Under the pieces are notes generated by a model. It saw only the letters and a list, made by a program, of their open reading frames with translations. It ran no database searches and had not been told where the DNA came from. Positions 1-6,940 of a DNA stretch of 64,000 nt are shown here, piece by piece (the stretch's first letter is position 1; every line of letters begins with the position of its first letter). Source of the stretch: Acidicapsa acidisoli (GTDB lineage Bacteria > Acidobacteriota > Terriglobia > Terriglobales > Acidobacteriaceae); the NCBI RefSeq assembly GCF_025685625.1, contig NZ_JAGSYI010000001.1, positions 372,001 to 436,000 of the forward strand, given 5' to 3'. A program made the position numbers and the translations under genes.

Positions 1-168
1 TCATGCTTGACGGGAGGGCGCGTCCTCAGGCGTGAGCCGCATCCGCAGGACCGCAACGAAGAGAAGGAGCCTTGCGCTTGCGGCTGCACACGCCAAGACG
101 TGCGAAACCGGAATCTTCAAAAGGCCCGTGAGAGGGGAATTAGCAGAAGGAAGAAAACGAAAGACTAG
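1..168 (+). CDS. Possible C-terminus of a gene cut by the window start
   Basis: Frame 1 is open from the first base to a TAG at 166-168, six bases before the coupling-protein gene. The tail is very basic and contains a CACGC cluster. Nothing in it identifies a family. It could be the end of a transfer gene lying upstream of the coupling protein, or chance open frame in GC-rich DNA; only the close spacing to the next gene supports it. Confidence 0.3.
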   Translation, partial: SCLTGGRVLRREPHPQDRNEEKEPCACGCTRQDVRNRNLQKARERGISRRKKTKD

Positions 169-173
169 AATCC

Positions 174-2924
174 ATGCACATGAACGGCGTAACTGAGCAG
201 CTTGGCTGGACAGAGCTATACGCAGTGCCTGTTAGGGAGACTCGTGCGTGCTTCGCGGAAGAAAACAGCAGGATTGAAGCTGAAAATAAGTTTCAGGGAG
301 TTAGGTCAGAAAGGCTTATACTGGGCGCTGACCTGAACGGGCTTAAGCCCTCAACCAAAGTGCGCAAGCGATACTTGAATGCCGGCAGGATATGGCGGTA
401 CCTACCGCTAACTCTCGCCCTGTGCCTGTTCGCTGCGCCGGGCTTTTCCCAAGGGCCTGATGCAACGGCCCCGCGCATCGCTGAACTTATAGTCCAAGCC
501 GCACCCGCCGCAGCCCCCCTACCCGACAATACGCCCGCGTTTCTCAAGCAAATGCCAGAACCAGACCATGTTCTTGCTGACATCCATGGTTCGGATGATC
601 TTGACACCGCCGCACGCCAAGTGGCTGCTTTGAAGCGTCTGAGCGATGCCGTGGTTTTTCTCTCTGGAACGGCTGATGCACCAGGAGGACCACGGCTGAC
701 AACTGAGGAGTTGGCGCTGAATGGCCGCTATTCGGGAGCAGCCTCTTCTCTCTCAACCGCCATTTATCGAACGATAGATCCGGATAACAAACAGCGACTC
801 GATGAGAACTCCAGGCGTAATCAATGGAATCTCTTGCGTGATCAATACTACAACGACGAGACATTCATTGGTCCACTATTGCAGCGCTACCTGACGCCGG
901 ATTTACAAGAGAAATATCTCGGGTATTTTCGGCAGACGCGCCAGCATATTCAGGCGCTGAACCAAAAGATTCAGGCGGCGCAGGCGCGCCAAGATGCTCA
1001 GGCGGCAGCAGTGCGTCAAAGTCACGTTCCAATTCAGAAGACCACCGCGTCGGAATCCCCATCCTTGCTTGGCACGGCTGTGCTTTGGGGCGTCATTATT
1101 GGCGTACTGGCCCTGGGAATATGGGGCGTCTGGCGGTTGCGAGGCGCACAGGCCCGGCGGATGCGTGTCAGCAATCAAAACAGGATAACTAAATTCGGTG
1201 CAACGAAGGACGAGAGAAGCCAGAACATTGACAGCATCTTTGACAAAAGAGCAGTGGATGTGGGATTCGATCTTCAAGAGAGCGGCATAAAATGCAGTTT
1301 CTCCAGATCATTGTCGGCAATGGCTGCGCGCGAAAGAGAAGCACTGCGGACTGCATATCATTTATACAATTTGGAACTTTTTGGAGGTGAAAATAACTTC
1401 TATTTTGCCCGATTCGCCTTGATCTATGGGGAGGGAAAAGCAGCCATCACCGGACAGACTAGATATCCCAAAAACAATCCCAATATTAGGTCGATGTCTG
1501 ATGCGCTTCGATGGTATCAGGAGAGCAACGGCCTCGAACCCATGATCAATCTAACCTTGAACTGGCTTCAGGCCGCTATAAGGCGGAATAACAACGACCC
1601 GATTCTGAACAAGCTGTCTTCGCGTTTGCATGGCGACGGCGGCGGCCTCGTGCCGGGTGCGCCTCTGAAATCCGGCGCGAAAGGCATGCCGGTTGAAGGA
1701 GGTCTTATTCTTGGCCTCGACGAGAAAGCGTCTGACACGTGGTGGTACTACGACGGCGAGGGTTCACTTATCACCGTTGCGCCTCCGGGGTCCGGAAAGA
1801 CGCAGAGCCAGGTGTTCCCGAATTTGCTCATGTGGAAAGGCGCTGCCGTCGTCCTCGACGTGAAGGGCGAAATCTACGAGCAGACGAGCAAGTGGCGTCG
1901 GGATAACGTGGGTCCGGTATACAAGTTCAGCCCTTTGGACCCTGCGACGAGCCACGGTTACAATCCACTCGCCGAGGTCCGTGCTGATCCCGATTATCTC
2001 TGGGAAGATGCCCGCTTTCTCGCCGATATGATGATCGTTCCCAGCGGCGCGAAAGACCCGTTTTGGGAAAACCGCGCCCGCGATGTGCTGACGGCTGCGA
2101 TTGCGCGCGTCTGCCTTGAGGAAGATGTAGCCGAGCGGTCTATGGGGGACGTTCTCGACATTCTCCACGGCGTTGGCTGGGACGAATTCGTTGCCTATCT
2201 GGGAGCGCGCACCGATTTTCCGTCAATGATGCGCGCGGGACATTCCCTTGCGAGCATGGACCCGAGGACGCGGGACGGTGTGTTGCAATCGGCATTGTCC
2301 AGCACGAGTGCCTGGGACGGCGAGCGTATCGCGCGCGCCACACGGAAATCGGATTGGAGCCCGCTCGATCTTCGTGGCGGCAAGAATCCGACAGTTTACA
2401 TTTGTCTGAAGCCGAACGAGGTGGACAGCTATATCTCCCTTTTGCGTGTATTCATCGCGCAGCACATTCGCACGCTAACCTCGACTCAAGTTCCCGCGCA
2501 TGGAGTCCATCCCATCCTGTTCATTCTGGATGAGCTTCCGCGCTTGAAACATATGCCGCCGGTCGAAGAGGCATTGGAAATCGGTCGCCAGTACGGACTC
2601 AAACTCTGGTTGTTCGCCCAGAGTCTCGGTCAGCTTGGAACGGCCTATCCCAACGCCAAGGGGATGATCGGCGGCTGCGCCATCCGGATGTTCATGAATC
2701 CAAGTCTTCACGACGAAACCGCCAAGAAGGTTTCCGACGACATCGGATTTCAGGAAAGCGTCATCGACGGCACCCACGTCAAAGTCGTTGAACCGAACGT
2801 GCTGGCCGGTCCTGACTACAAGGATCTGGTGATCGTCATGGCCGTGAACGCAAGGGCGGCACGATTGAAGAAATACTTTGCCTACGAAGATGAGGGATTG
2901 AAGGCGAGATTGGGAAGCGTTTGA
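174..2924 (+). CDS. VirD4/TraG-type type IV coupling protein (conjugative ATPase)
   Basis: Inner-membrane ATPase that brings the relaxase-bound DNA strand to a type IV secretion channel. A P-loop (APPGSGKTQ, about residues 536-544) is followed by VVLDVKGE, a Walker B segment (ILFILDELPRLK, about 780-791) and LWLFAQSLGQL, the usual order in VirD4/TraG. A membrane helix lies at 298-320. Another hydrophobic stretch at 76-91 looks like a signal anchor, which suggests that the true start is the in-frame GTG at 360 or TTG at 375; no start has a good ribosome site. At 916 residues (about 854 from the GTG) it exceeds the usual 550-700 because some 200 residues lie between the two hydrophobic segments, ending in a Gln/Ala-rich helix. 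No other secretion genes are in the window; they may lie to the left. Its last 17 codons recur at 3917-3967. Confidence 0.9.
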   Translation: MHMNGVTEQLGWTELYAVPVRETRACFAEENSRIEAENKFQGVRSERLILGADLNGLKPSTKVRKRYLNAGRIWRYLPLTLALCLFAAPGFSQGPDATAPRIAELIVQAAPAAAPLPDNTPAFLKQMPEPDHVLADIHGSDDLDTAARQVAALKRLSDAVVFLSGTADAPGGPRLTTEELALNGRYSGAASSLSTAIYRTIDPDNKQRLDENSRRNQWNLLRDQYYNDETFIGPLLQRYLTPDLQEKYLGYFRQTRQHIQALNQKIQAAQARQDAQAAAVRQSHVPIQKTTASESPSLLGTAVLWGVIIGVLALGIWGVWRLRGAQARRMRVSNQNRITKFGATKDERSQNIDSIFDKRAVDVGFDLQESGIKCSFSRSLSAMAAREREALRTAYHLYNLELFGGENNFYFARFALIYGEGKAAITGQTRYPKNNPNIRSMSDALRWYQESNGLEPMINLTLNWLQAAIRRNNNDPILNKLSSRLHGDGGGLVPGAPLKSGAKGMPVEGGLILGLDEKASDTWWYYDGEGSLITVAPPGSGKTQSQVFPNLLMWKGAAVVLDVKGEIYEQTSKWRRDNVGPVYKFSPLDPATSHGYNPLAEVRADPDYLWEDARFLADMMIVPSGAKDPFWENRARDVLTAAIARVCLEEDVAERSMGDVLDILHGVGWDEFVAYLGARTDFPSMMRAGHSLASMDPRTRDGVLQSALSSTSAWDGERIARATRKSDWSPLDLRGGKNPTVYICLKPNEVDSYISLLRVFIAQHIRTLTSTQVPAHGVHPILFILDELPRLKHMPPVEEALEIGRQYGLKLWLFAQSLGQLGTAYPNAKGMIGGCAIRMFMNPSLHDETAKKVSDDIGFQESVIDGTHVKVVEPNVLAGPDYKDLVIVMAVNARAARLKKYFAYEDEGLKARLGSV

Positions 2925-2957
2925 CGGTCATTGACATGACCGGACAAAGGAGAAGTT

Positions 2958-3236
2958 GTGGAAGAGCTGACTTGGGAACGGGTTGCCAAAGCCGAAGAAT
3001 TAAGCCGCGCCAGGGAACTGTACGATCTGCGCAAGGGTCAGGAGAAAGCGCTCGAAGCCATCAACAAAGGCGTAGAGAAAAACGGCAATGACCCGGTTGA
3101 GCTGGCAGAGAAACACCGTGCTTTCGAGGAGGTGTGCAAGCGGCAACTGGAGGCCAAGATGCGCGAACAGCAGGAGCGCTTGGAGCGGCGTGAACTCGAA
3201 TTCAAGTGGCCACCGAAGGGTCGGGACCGCGAATAG
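2958..3236 (+). CDS. Small charged coiled-coil protein, unknown function
   Basis: GTG start at 2958 preceded by AAAGGAGAA at good spacing, 33 bases after the coupling-protein stop, so probably the same transcript. The 92-residue product is almost entirely Glu/Arg/Lys-rich helix and ends in KWPPKGRDRE. The charged helical tail resembles the C-terminus of the Fic protein at 4648-5580, which ends in a similar helix followed by a Pro-containing segment (YRGPPSERER). This may mean a shared docking or secretion tail, but that is inference. No family recognised. Confidence 0.6.
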   Translation: MEELTWERVAKAEELSRARELYDLRKGQEKALEAINKGVEKNGNDPVELAEKHRAFEEVCKRQLEAKMREQQERLERRELEFKWPPKGRDRE

Positions 3237-3239
3237 GTC

Positions 3240-3659
3240 TCAGGATTCGCTCTCTGGACTTTCCATCCCGAGTCGAAGCGCAGCACTGACCTCCATGAGT
3301 TGCTCAAGATTGAGATAAAGCCGGTACCAGATGTGCAGTACCTCGCTTGCGCGTTTGACCACCTTCTCAGCCTCGGCGTCTTTAAGAGTGGCGGCGATAT
3401 CCTCCAGATAGAGAGCAAGCTCTATGACCTCGCGATCTTTGGGTAACGTGATTGCGCGTATCTGTTCCATCTTGTCTCGTGTCCGCTCCAGGCTGTAGTG
3501 GAGGTTCCACAAGATCGCGAACCCGTTCAGGATATCCAGCAGCTTGAACCTCTCCGGACAGTCATGGGGGAAATGCTTGTCGGCAATCAGCTTGGCGTCT
3601 AGTCCCAGGCCCAGAAATTCATGGATATTTTTTGCATGCAGTGGCGAATATTTCATCAC
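3240..3659 (-). CDS. Hypothetical helical protein
   Basis: 139 residues, predicted mostly helical, with no signal peptide or membrane segment. It converges on the preceding small gene with only three bases between stops and overlaps the J-domain remnant by 28 bases at its start. Composition (many Leu, Glu, Tyr, His and few low-complexity runs) looks like a real soluble protein. I do not recognise a family. It may be cargo inserted into the transfer region, since the flanking sequences are duplicated or decayed. Confidence 0.5.
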   Translation of the reverse strand: MMKYSPLHAKNIHEFLGLGLDAKLIADKHFPHDCPERFKLLDILNGFAILWNLHYSLERTRDKMEQIRAITLPKDREVIELALYLEDIAATLKDAEAEKVVKRASEVLHIWYRLYLNLEQLMEVSAALRLGMESPESES

Positions 3660-3664
3660 TTCTT

Positions 3665-3967
3665 ATAGAGCACCCCTACAGCCCCGTACACGGCTTTTTT
3701 CGCTGTCTGCTCCTGTATTGGGGACCGCCCGACGAGAACCCATATGTCGCCTCGCCTGAAGATGCGCCGAAGCTGGCGGGGACGCAAGAGGCACGAAGCG
3801 ATCCACCGCGCCGGTCAAAGATGACCATTAATGAGGCGCAGGGGATTCTTGGGGTAAGGCAGGCGGCCTACTTGCACGTTATGTCACATGCGCATCCCGA
3901 TCATGGAGGCTCGAATTACTTTGCCTATGCAGATGACGCATTGAAGGCAAGGATGGGGGGCGTTTGA
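3665..3967 (+). pseudogene. J-domain gene remnant fused to a coupling-protein tail
   Basis: The frame has the Pro-rich linker ENPYVASPEDAPK, then MTINEAQGILG and HAHPDHGGSN, which carries the HPD signature of a J-domain like those of small membrane J-proteins in Alphaproteobacteria. Compared with the second copy (5736-6060), about nine residues are missing between GILG and AAYL. After the HPD loop it does not continue as a J-domain: it switches at YFA to a sequence matching the last 17 residues of the coupling protein at 174-2924, stop codon and following bases included. The junction lies at TACTTTGCCT, shared by the coupling-protein copies and resembling the J-domain sequence. I read it as a non-functional recombination scar. 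Confidence 0.65.
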
Positions 3968-4261
3968 TCGTCATTTATCGCCATCGATACCTGTATTTAT
4001 GCTCGCGTCAGGATTGATAGGCGGGCATGCTCAGTTGCTCACGGAAAACTTTCCTTCATTGAGCTGGCCGCGTCAATTCAGGAGAGAACTTTGCATCCCG
4101 CAGGCGCTTCTTGGCGTCAACAGGCTGCCCGCTCCATTCGCCCCGGCTGCGCCGGCCTCCCGTGTTGCCTGTTCCCCCCTGCGGGGGTGACGCCGCGCCT
4201 TGGCGGTCTGTGGCCGGGTTTTTGCGACTGACACAACCAACTCAATGAAAGGAGAAAAGTC
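3968..4261. other. Non-coding stretch with short GC hairpins before the MTNNN gene remnant
   Basis: No convincing gene. It contains CCCCC-CTGC-GGGGG (4174-4187) and a CCGC...GCGG hairpin shortly after, followed by GGGTTTTT. These resemble the short-loop GC hairpins that cluster at 6207-6527. A strong ribosome site (AAAGGAGAAAAG) lies just before the ATG at 4262, so a promoter for the small downstream genes is likely here. Confidence 0.4.
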
Positions 4262-4407
4262 ATGACCAACAACAATAAGAGCCCGCATTCCGTGCCGTCA
4301 GCGTTAACAAACGCGCTGACGAGGATATCTTTGCTGAGATTGCATCACCTCAGAAATCTGTAAAACAATCAAAAAGATGGAGTTTTACGCATGTTTCAAT
4401 ACAATAA
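4262..4407 (+). pseudogene. Frameshifted remnant of a small MTNNN-type plasmid protein
   Basis: An ATG with an excellent AAAGGAGAAAAG site begins MTNNNKSPHS and stops after 33 codons. Read one base out of frame from 4288, the same DNA gives FRAVSVNKRADEDIF and stays open to a TAA at 4405-4407. Start MTNNNN...FRAYSV is what I remember from short single-domain proteins encoded near ardC-like genes on proteobacterial plasmids; one missing base near 4287 would restore such a frame. The recall is not verified. The second frame overlaps the start of the next gene. Confidence 0.4.
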
Positions 4408-4651
4408 ATTGATGAGCGACGATGATAAAAAGACGCCGGAATTTGATCGCCTTCTCACCGACGAGGAGTTGGCGCTCGTGGCTAAGCGTCGAATCAAAGG
4501 GATGCACCTTCAAGAGATCGAAGGAAATCCCCTCGATGCCGAAGACATCGCTATGTTCGAGATGTTTGACAAAAATCGCTGGTCGCACGAAAAGCGCATC
4601 GCTTACATCACCGAACAAGCAAAAATTGCCAGAGACGCTCAGAAAAAATGA
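4391..4651 (+). CDS. Probable antitoxin or partner of the adjacent Fic protein
   Basis: An 86-residue acidic helical protein whose TGA overlaps the ATG of the Fic gene (ATGA at 4648-4651), so the two are translationally coupled. Short proteins in this position usually are the class I Fic antitoxins (VbhA or YhfG type), which block the ATP site with a S/TxxxE(G/N) helix. Here the closest segment is HLQEIEGN, which has the EG but Leu where Ser or Thr is expected. The assignment therefore rests on position and size; inhibition by another mode, or a role as secretion chaperone, is possible. Start at ATG 4391 has GGAG nine bases upstream; ATG 4412 is an alternative. Confidence 0.6.
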   Translation: MFQYNKLMSDDDKKTPEFDRLLTDEELALVAKRRIKGMHLQEIEGNPLDAEDIAMFEMFDKNRWSHEKRIAYITEQAKIARDAQKK

Positions 4652-5580
4652 GCGACTGGGATTCTTACCTTAACCTCGGCACAGAAACACTGCGCAATAA
4701 GCTTGGTATTTCGGACAGCAAATTGCTCGATCAAACCGAGCGGCGTCTCGTCGAGGCCCGAATCGATGAAGGATGCCCTACAGGCAATTTCGATTTAGAA
4801 CATCTTCAGGCCATCCATCGTCACCTGTTTCAGGATGTGTATGAGTGGGCGGGGGAATTGCGATCCGTTTCTATGTACAAACCTGATTCCAGCTTCATGC
4901 CTCCTGATCGCATCGAAACGGGCATGCACTTCGTTCATGAGCAGCTAGTGAAGGCAGATTTTCTCCGCAACATGAATGTTTGGGAATTCTCAGACAGGGC
5001 CGCCCAGATTATCGGCGACATCAACCACGCTCACCCGTTTCGCGAAGGGAATGGCCGGACACAGCTTGAATTTCTAGAGCAGCTCGGTGCACGAGCCGGT
5101 CACAACATCGACACAACAAGGATCGAACGCGCGGCCTGGATTGAAGCCTCAATCGAGGCGAATCGGGGTAATTATGGCGCGATGAACGACCAAATCCGCG
5201 CAGCGATCGTTCCGACTTTGGAGAAAACACAGATTGCGGAAACGCAGGCATGGGAAGCCGATACGGTCGAACGGCAGGAAGCGGCGCGAAGCGTGGAGCA
5301 TCCTGCTCCAACTCGGGAATGGGAAGTGGCGAGAGAGGCGGAACTAAACCGTCAGGAGATCGAACGCCGGAATCAGTCGGAAGCGCAGCAGAAAGCGCTC
5401 GCCGACATTCTCGAAGGGGATCGACGGAAGGGAAAGGCGGAGTCGGAGATAGAGGAACGCCGCCGGAAGGTCGAAAAGGCGCATCGGGAACTGCAAGAGA
5501 GGCTGACGCACGAGCAGCAACAGAGGCTTGAGCGGCTTGAATTGCTTTATAGAGGCCCGCCCTCGGAACGCGAACGATAG
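4648..5580 (+). CDS. Fic/DOC-family AMP transferase (toxin) with charged C-terminal helix
   Basis: Fic proteins transfer AMP (or a related group) from a nucleotide to a hydroxyl of a target protein. The full active-site loop HPFREGNGR is at residues 129-137, with catalytic His129 and the acidic Glu133, in a fold spanning about 50-190. The N-terminus has no S/TxxxE(G/N) helix, so self-inhibition is not evident, consistent with the small partner encoded just upstream. Residues 195-310 are a long Glu/Arg/Gln-rich coiled coil ending in YRGPPSERER. Fic proteins encoded beside mobilisation genes can be stabilisation toxins or, as with VbhT and the Bep proteins, be secreted by a type IV system; the element's coupling protein makes the second idea worth testing. 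Confidence 0.88.
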   Translation: MSDWDSYLNLGTETLRNKLGISDSKLLDQTERRLVEARIDEGCPTGNFDLEHLQAIHRHLFQDVYEWAGELRSVSMYKPDSSFMPPDRIETGMHFVHEQLVKADFLRNMNVWEFSDRAAQIIGDINHAHPFREGNGRTQLEFLEQLGARAGHNIDTTRIERAAWIEASIEANRGNYGAMNDQIRAAIVPTLEKTQIAETQAWEADTVERQEAARSVEHPAPTREWEVAREAELNRQEIERRNQSEAQQKALADILEGDRRKGKAESEIEERRRKVEKAHRELQERLTHEQQQRLERLELLYRGPPSERER

Positions 5581-5735
5581 CTGGCCGTACCCTCGTGCAT
5601 TCGTAATTGCCTGCCGTAGAGAGATGCCGCTATTCTGGCCAATCTCGAAGTGTTACAATGCATCTGCGGAACCATAGTTATTATTTTTCATAAGTTTTAT
5701 TACAGAAGGCGAATAGACCCGACCACTGCCAGCAA

Positions 5736-6060
5736 ATGGCGTGTTTTGAGAGGCGGCAAGAACACGCATCTCTGTATTGGAAACCGCCATTGATCTACGT
5801 CGAAAATCCCTATGTCGCCCCGCCTGAACCAGACGCGCCGAAGCCGGGGAGGAAGGAGGAGGCGCGAAGCGATTCACCCCCGCGCCGGTCAATGATGACC
5901 ATTGATGAGGCGCGGGGGATCTTGAGGTTTAAGGCGGGGCGACTGGAGATCAGGTCGGCGTACTTAAAAATTATGTCTAAAGTTCACCCCCGATCATGCA
6001 GGCTCCAGTGACTTCGCAAAGCAGCTCAATGCAGCCAAGGCAGTGCTGATGGGAGAGTGA
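5736..6060 (+). pseudogene. Second J-domain gene remnant, frameshifted in a C run
   Basis: Shares with the copy at 3665-3967 the linker ENPYVAPPEPDAPK and the start MTIDEARGIL, but keeps the helix (about nine residues) that copy lacks. The frame reaches KVHP and then shifts: five C at 5987-5991 instead of four. With one C removed it reads HPDHAGSSDFAKQLNAAK and ends VLMGE with a TGA at 6058-6060, the expected J-domain ending. It is the better preserved version; the rest of the gene upstream is not recognisable. A sequencing error in the C run would make the domain intact. Confidence 0.6.
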
Positions 6061-6206
6061 ATGCGCGGGGTGTCTACGCGGCTCGTTAACCCATATTAAC
6101 GGCGAATCGTGCTAGAATCCGTGACCGAAACTGGGAGATTCCCACTGAGCCGATCGGCGTTAGTATTCCTTACCAGCCGATGTTACTCTGGAAATAAGAG
6201 AGCCGC

Positions 6207-6527
6207 AGCACGGTTTACCGTGCTTTGCAGGCCATGTGCGGATATCCGCACAGTCTTGGCAAGGGGTCACTTCGTCCCCCGTTGCATCCCCCGGAGCAGG
6301 GGTTTTTCCCAACCCCATGCACCCCAAGGGCGGAGGCTTTGCCTCTGCGACTCCACCAGGCCGTTCCGCCTGGACCTGACCAGGGGCTTTCGCGCCCCAT
6401 GGACCCTGTGCAGCGGGAAATAGAGCTGCACAGCCAGGAGGTATCGCTCCTGGCCCCTGCGCGGCCCTGCCAGGTTCGTCGCGCAGCCTGTCGTCTGCTG
6501 GACCGATCAGGGGCTCGTGCCGCCCCT
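6207..6527 (+). other. Candidate oriT region: cluster of GC-rich hairpins and an 18-bp palindrome
   Basis: The 520 bases before mobC hold no credible gene but many dyads. These include AGCACGG-TTTA-CCGTGCT (6207-6224), the perfect palindrome TGTGCGGATATCCGCACA (6235-6252), a GCGGAGGC-TTT-GCCTCTGC hairpin with one G-T pair (6330-6348), and CCAGGC-CGTTCC-GCCTGG (6356-6373). Further along are GGGGC-TTTCGC-GCCCC (6383-6398), GCCAGGAG with its complement (6433-6454) and AGGGGC with GCCCCT (6509-6527). Dyads beside the mobC-relaxase pair are where an origin of transfer and relaxosome binding sites normally lie. A CGTTAA-CCCATA-TTAACG dyad lies further upstream, near 6086-6103. Which element is nicked cannot be told from sequence. 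Confidence 0.5.
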
Positions 6528-6574
6528 TGAACCGGGAAGGCCCTTGCGGCGCATGCCAACGCGAAAGGGGCGTC

Positions 6575-6940
6575 ATGGCAGGCAGCGACAAAAGGCGGCG
6601 TCCCCGCCAGTCCCTCGTCAGATGGACCGACGAGGAATTTAATGCCGTCTCCGCCAAGGCCGATAAAGCCGGCCTCGCTATTGCCGCCTTCATGCGCGCC
6701 GCAGCCTTGGGCGACCCCGGCCCCCGCGCCCAGCGCCGTCCGCCCGCAGACCATAAGGCCCTGCGCCAGATACTGGGTCAGCTCGGACGGATCGGAAACA
6801 ACCTTAACCAGATCGCCCGTGCCCTCAACGCCGGGGAGCAAATCTACCTCCCGGAACTGAAAGACGCCCTCCGTGCCTACATCGCCATCCGCGATGTTAT
6901 TTTCAAGGCGCTCGGCAAGAAACCAGGTCCCGACCCATGA
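6575..6940 (+). CDS. mobC: MobC-like relaxosome accessory protein
   Basis: Small DNA-binding protein that helps the relaxase open the origin of transfer. The 121-residue product has a basic N-terminus, a ribbon-helix-helix-like segment (RWTDEEFNAVSAKADKAG) and the typical MobC block LGQLGRIGNNLNQIARALN. The ATG at 6575 is preceded by GAAAGGGGC and is preferred over the ATG at 6527, whose extra 16 residues (Cys-containing) fall in the hairpin region. Its stop overlaps the relaxase start (ATGA, 6937-6940), so both are made from one message. It probably binds the dyads just upstream and may repress its own promoter there. Confidence 0.85.
   Translation: MAGSDKRRRPRQSLVRWTDEEFNAVSAKADKAGLAIAAFMRAAALGDPGPRAQRRPPADHKALRQILGQLGRIGNNLNQIARALNAGEQIYLPELKDALRAYIAIRDVIFKALGKKPGPDP

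Noticed and set aside
6160-6841. Two long minus-strand frames (177 and 208 residues) over the hairpin region and mobC
   Set aside because: They are antisense to mobC and to the hairpins, are rich in Arg/Gly/Ala/Pro as expected of GC-rich antisense DNA, and show no domain pattern.
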